From contig DLLT01000016.1 of assembly GCA_002478045.1 (NCBI GenBank), positions 1 through 64,000 of the forward strand: a stretch of DNA of 64,000 bases, in the 5' to 3' direction. The stretch comes from Porphyromonadaceae bacterium UBA7555 (lineage in GTDB: Bacteria; Bacteroidota; Bacteroidia; Bacteroidales; Muribaculaceae). The position numbers and the translations under genes are program-made. The notes under the pieces were generated by a model. It made no database searches, was not told where the DNA came from, and saw only the letters and a list, made by a program, of their open reading frames with translations. Shown here one piece after another: positions 59,141 to 64,000 of the stretch; positions within the stretch are counted from its first letter, which is position 1, and each line of letters begins with the position of its first letter.

Positions 59141-59293
59141 CGGTGTCGGGAGGACAAAGTGTCTTGACCGGGCGTTATCCACAGGGTAATCAAGCGCCGC
59201 GATATGGCAAAACGTCACCTCGATAGCATCACAGATAATGATAAATATTATCCAATACCATATTACCCTCACAAAAACCACTGACCATAAATT

Positions 59294-61192
59294 ATGGAAA
59301 AGCGTAAACTGAAAATCCGCGACCTTACACTCCGCGACGGCCAACAATCATTGTTCGCCACCCGACTGAGCCAGTCCGAAATTGACAAACTGTTGCCGTT
59401 GTACGAGAATGCCGGCTTCTACATCATGGAAGTATGGGGTGGTGCCGTACCCGACTCGGTGATGCGCTATCTCGACGAATCTCCCTGGGATCGTCTGCGC
59501 TCCGTCTCCAAAGTCATGAAAGACAAGTCGATGCTGTCGGCTCTGTCGCGCGGTCGCAACCTCTTTGGCTATGTGCCTTATCCGGACTATGTACTCGAAG
59601 GCTTCTATAAAGAGGCTATCACCAACGGTCTGAACGTTATGCGTATCTTTGATGCGCTCAACGACATCGACAACGTCAAGGAGTCCATCCGTATGATCAA
59701 CGCCCTGGGCGGCGTGCCCGACGGTGCCGTATGCTACACCGTAGACCCCAAGGAAGAAACGCCTCAAGCCGAAGCACCAAAGGGCTTCTTTGCTAAGCTC
59801 TTCGGCAAGAAAGCTCCCGCAGCTCCCGCTCCCAAGAAGATCTTCACCGACGAATACTTTGTCGAGAAAGCCAAGGCTATGGAAGCCCTTGGCGCCAAGA
59901 TAATCACCCTCAAGGATATGGCCGGCCTCGTAACGCCCTCGCGTGCAGCCTCCATTATCTCCAAACTCAAAGCCAATGTCAAGGTCGACATCGACTTCCA
60001 CACACACTGCACCCCCGGCTACGGCCTCGCATCCTGCATCATGGCCATACTCCACGGCGTAGACATCCTCGATACCAACATCTGGTGGTTCGGCGGCGGT
60101 AGCGCCGCTCCGGCCATCGAATTGGTATACCTCTTCGCCGACAAACTCGGTGTAGAACTGGACGTGGATATGAAGGCCGTCGGCGAAATACGCAAAGCAC
60201 TGCGCGGCGCTCGTCAGAGCCTCGCTGCTTACGACCTGAACAAGGACAACTTCCCCCGCGAATTCGATCCCCTCACAGACAAGCTTCCCGCCGAAGTTGA
60301 GGCACAAGTCGATGCAGCCGTTGCAGCCGCCAAGGCAGGCGACGAAGAAGCACTGCTCGATGCATGCCACGCCATCGAGAAATATTTCGGCTTCCCCAAG
60401 CCCAACGAATTGGTGAAGAATGCCGAAGTCCCCGGCGGTATGTACTCCAATATGGTGGCTCAGCTGAAGTCTCTCAAGGCCGAAGATGTCCTCGAAGACG
60501 CTATGCGCTTGATACCTATGGTACGCCGCGACGCCGGTCTGGTGCCCCTGGTTACACCTACCAGCCAGATTGTAGGCAGCCAGGCCGTGATGGTGGCCAT
60601 CGACCGCCGCAAAGGCAATCCCGACTACACCACCAAGTCCAACCAGTTTATCTCGCTGGTTAGGGGCGAATACGGACACACCCCCGTGCCCATAGATCCC
60701 GCCTTCCGCGAAAAAATCACCGGCGATGCCACCGAACACGCATACGATACCTCCAACTACAAGAAACCGGAAAATCCCGTATTGCCGGATTGTGGCGGCG
60801 TCAAACTGGCCTCGAACACCGAGGAAGAACTACTGCTCGCTCTGCTGCCCAACGTGGCTATGCCGTTCCTGAAGAAACGTCGTGCTGCCGAATATGCTGC
60901 CGCTAAGGCTGCTGCCGCCCCCGCCGCCGCTGCCGAAGCTGAGGCTGCTCCCGCTGCTGCCGATGAGCCCATCACCGGTCCCGTAATCAAGGCTCCCATG
61001 CCCGGACGCATCATCAGCGTTGACGTGGCCGCCGGCGACAAGGTGACCAAGGGAAAGACACTCCTGGTATACGAAGCCATGAAGATGGAAAATGACGTTA
61101 CCGCTGACCGCGACTGCACTGTTAAGCGCGTATTTGTTGCTCCCGGTGACCAAATCGGCAACGATACCGTCCTCATCGAATTCGCCGACTGA
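59294..61192 (+). CDS. Biotin-dependent carboxyltransferase subunit (pyruvate carboxylase subunit B / oxaloacetate decarboxylase alpha)
   Basis: A 632-residue protein with the carboxyltransferase TIM barrel (about 5-300, with LTLRDGQQSLFATR and the metal-site HTHCTPGYGLAS), a conserved carboxylase domain, an Ala-rich linker (about 535-560) and a C-terminal biotinyl domain with Lys597 in EAMKMEND. It moves a carboxyl group between biotin and pyruvate or oxaloacetate. A 30-residue Pro/Ala/Lys insert (about 152-182) interrupts the barrel. Whether it works with a sodium pump or with a biotin carboxylase cannot be told, as no partner gene is present. The whole gene uses high-expression codons. Confidence 0.9.
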   Translation: MEKRKLKIRDLTLRDGQQSLFATRLSQSEIDKLLPLYENAGFYIMEVWGGAVPDSVMRYLDESPWDRLRSVSKVMKDKSMLSALSRGRNLFGYVPYPDYVLEGFYKEAITNGLNVMRIFDALNDIDNVKESIRMINALGGVPDGAVCYTVDPKEETPQAEAPKGFFAKLFGKKAPAAPAPKKIFTDEYFVEKAKAMEALGAKIITLKDMAGLVTPSRAASIISKLKANVKVDIDFHTHCTPGYGLASCIMAILHGVDILDTNIWWFGGGSAAPAIELVYLFADKLGVELDVDMKAVGEIRKALRGARQSLAAYDLNKDNFPREFDPLTDKLPAEVEAQVDAAVAAAKAGDEEALLDACHAIEKYFGFPKPNELVKNAEVPGGMYSNMVAQLKSLKAEDVLEDAMRLIPMVRRDAGLVPLVTPTSQIVGSQAVMVAIDRRKGNPDYTTKSNQFISLVRGEYGHTPVPIDPAFREKITGDATEHAYDTSNYKKPENPVLPDCGGVKLASNTEEELLLALLPNVAMPFLKKRRAAEYAAAKAAAAPAAAAEAEAAPAAADEPITGPVIKAPMPGRIISVDVAAGDKVTKGKTLLVYEAMKMENDVTADRDCTVKRVFVAPGDQIGNDTVLIEFAD

Positions 61193-61229
61193 TAACGACA
61201 ATGCACGGCTTAAGGCCGTCAAAAGAATT

Positions 61230-61261
61230 GAGGGACAGCCGCAGTGGCTGTCCCTCGTTTT
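61230..61261 (+). terminator. Terminator after the carboxylase gene
   Basis: A perfect 11-bp stem, GAGGGACAGCC with GGCTGTCCCTC, a 5-nt loop and a following GTTTTA. Confidence 0.85.
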
Positions 61262-61353
61262 ATGTATATAGACAGATGAAGAAGATTAATTCCCTCTAGT
61301 GAGGATGTTTACCCTTAGGCCGGGATTAGTATCAGAAATGTGAGTGTTAATGT

Positions 61354-61389
61354 AAAAGTGGAGCGGCCACCCGTATGGGTAGCCGCTCC
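61354..61389 (-). terminator. Terminator after pnp
   Basis: An 8-bp perfect stem, GGAGCGGC with GCCGCTCC, extended by inner ACCC/GGGT pairs, followed on the minus strand by TTTT. Confidence 0.75.
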
Positions 61390-61425
61390 GGTCGGTATGG
61401 GTTGATGCCTCTCTATGAGGGGGTA

Positions 61426-63702
<2,277 letters not shown>

Positions 63703-63765
63703 AATGACGTTTGGGGTTGCTTTGTGTAATTTGTATATTTCGTTTTATTTCGCTCAAAAATCGTG

Positions 63766-63773
63766 CAAAGTTA
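63766..63773 (-). promoter_or_regulatory. -7 promoter box for pnp
   Basis: Minus strand TAACTTTG matches TAnnTTTG, about 64 bp upstream of the ATG at 63702. Confidence 0.65.
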
Positions 63774-63917
63774 CACATTATTAAGCACATTACCAAAATT
63801 ATTTTGCCTCACTGTTTTTTCGATGTCCGACTTGGGCGGATGTCGCGGTCGCGGGTGTTGTCTCCGGCGGTTAATATGTCTGTCGGTGTCGGCTTTGTGC
63901 AGACACTCGAAATGTCG

Positions 63918-63925
63918 TATCTTTG
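63918..63925 (+). promoter_or_regulatory. -7 promoter box for the gene at the right edge
   Basis: TATCTTTG matches TAnnTTTG, 24 bp before the ATG at 63949. Confidence 0.6.
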
Positions 63926-63948
63926 TGAAATCGAAAACACAAGGGGAT

Positions 63949-64000
63949 ATGAATTATCGTAGGAAACATATAGATATGACTTCGTTGTATGGCAAGATAT
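63949..64000 (+). CDS. Start of a gene cut by the right window edge
   Basis: An ATG at 63949 opens a frame (MNYRRKHIDM...) that continues to the end of the window; an in-frame ATG at 63976 is an alternative. It follows a good promoter box and a short purine-rich stretch (AAGGGG). Seventeen codons are too few to identify it. Confidence 0.5.
   Translation, partial: MNYRRKHIDMTSLYGKI

Overview
This window reads as chromosomal DNA from a member of the Bacteroidota, most likely a gut Bacteroidales of the Muribaculaceae type (family level is inference). Evidence: a SusC/SusD pair, families largely confined to this phylum (DUF4292, DUF349, DUF3109, DUF5103/T9SS plug, DUF3316-like), lipoproteins with Bacteroidota-style signal peptides, few recognisable Shine-Dalgarno sequences, and 27 copies of the Bacteroidota sigma-ABfr -7 box TAnnTTTG placed just upstream of genes. 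I found no plasmid, phage, insertion sequence, integrase or CRISPR signature. Most genes are housekeeping or envelope genes.

Layout. 1-6805 (+): end of a secreted protein, a tiny signal-peptide-plus-sorting-domain protein, then dut, a TPR protein, a DUF4292 lipoprotein, a catalytically degenerate EnvC-type LytM protein and a Wzx-like flippase. 6974-11440 (-): penicillin-binding protein 1A, a beta-barrel protein, a GT10 fucosyltransferase. 11665-12826: a rhuM gene bounded by a perfect 32-bp direct repeat that carries a promoter. 12899-16032 (+): an MsbA-like exporter and the queuosine genes queF and queC. 16208-17740: tRNA-Ser and tRNA-Lys enclosing one TIR-transmembrane gene, the main defence candidate. 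17992-25113: HEAT-like protein, EamA transporter, OmpA lipoprotein, a 1-kb non-coding gap, DUF349 coiled coil, priming sugar-phosphate transferase. 25250-30845: a secreted unknown, holA, a solitary HsdR_N-type nuclease-like protein, cinA, tsaD, a small beta-barrel. 31301-36575: an isolated susC/susD pair with a long leader and strong terminator. 36881-44585: aspartokinase, DUF3109, ung with a T9SS plug gene, tRNA-Arg, a secreted protein with a sorting-like tail, a SulP transporter, two very small membrane or lipoproteins. 44738-53109 (-): aroE-comEC-Dabb and alsT-lgt-glycosyltransferase operons plus a two-META lipoprotein. 53405-58206 (+): topoisomerase IV subunit A, a barrel-like protein, an S41 lipoprotein. 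58310-63702: a PHP-type phosphatase, a biotin-dependent carboxylase subunit, and pnp with a repetitive Arg/Asp/Gly tail; a further gene starts at the right edge.

The most interesting unexplained structure is two families of degenerate tandem arrays with a strict 9-bp period. One (consensus about ATAATAGCY) lies in three gaps between converging genes; the other (consensus about TCCTTAAAG) lies in three gaps upstream of same-strand genes. Other items worth testing are the TIR-membrane protein between two tRNA genes, the 32-bp repeat around rhuM, an 11-G tract in a lipoprotein leader, and a sorting-domain-only secreted protein expressed from an apparently leaderless GTG start.
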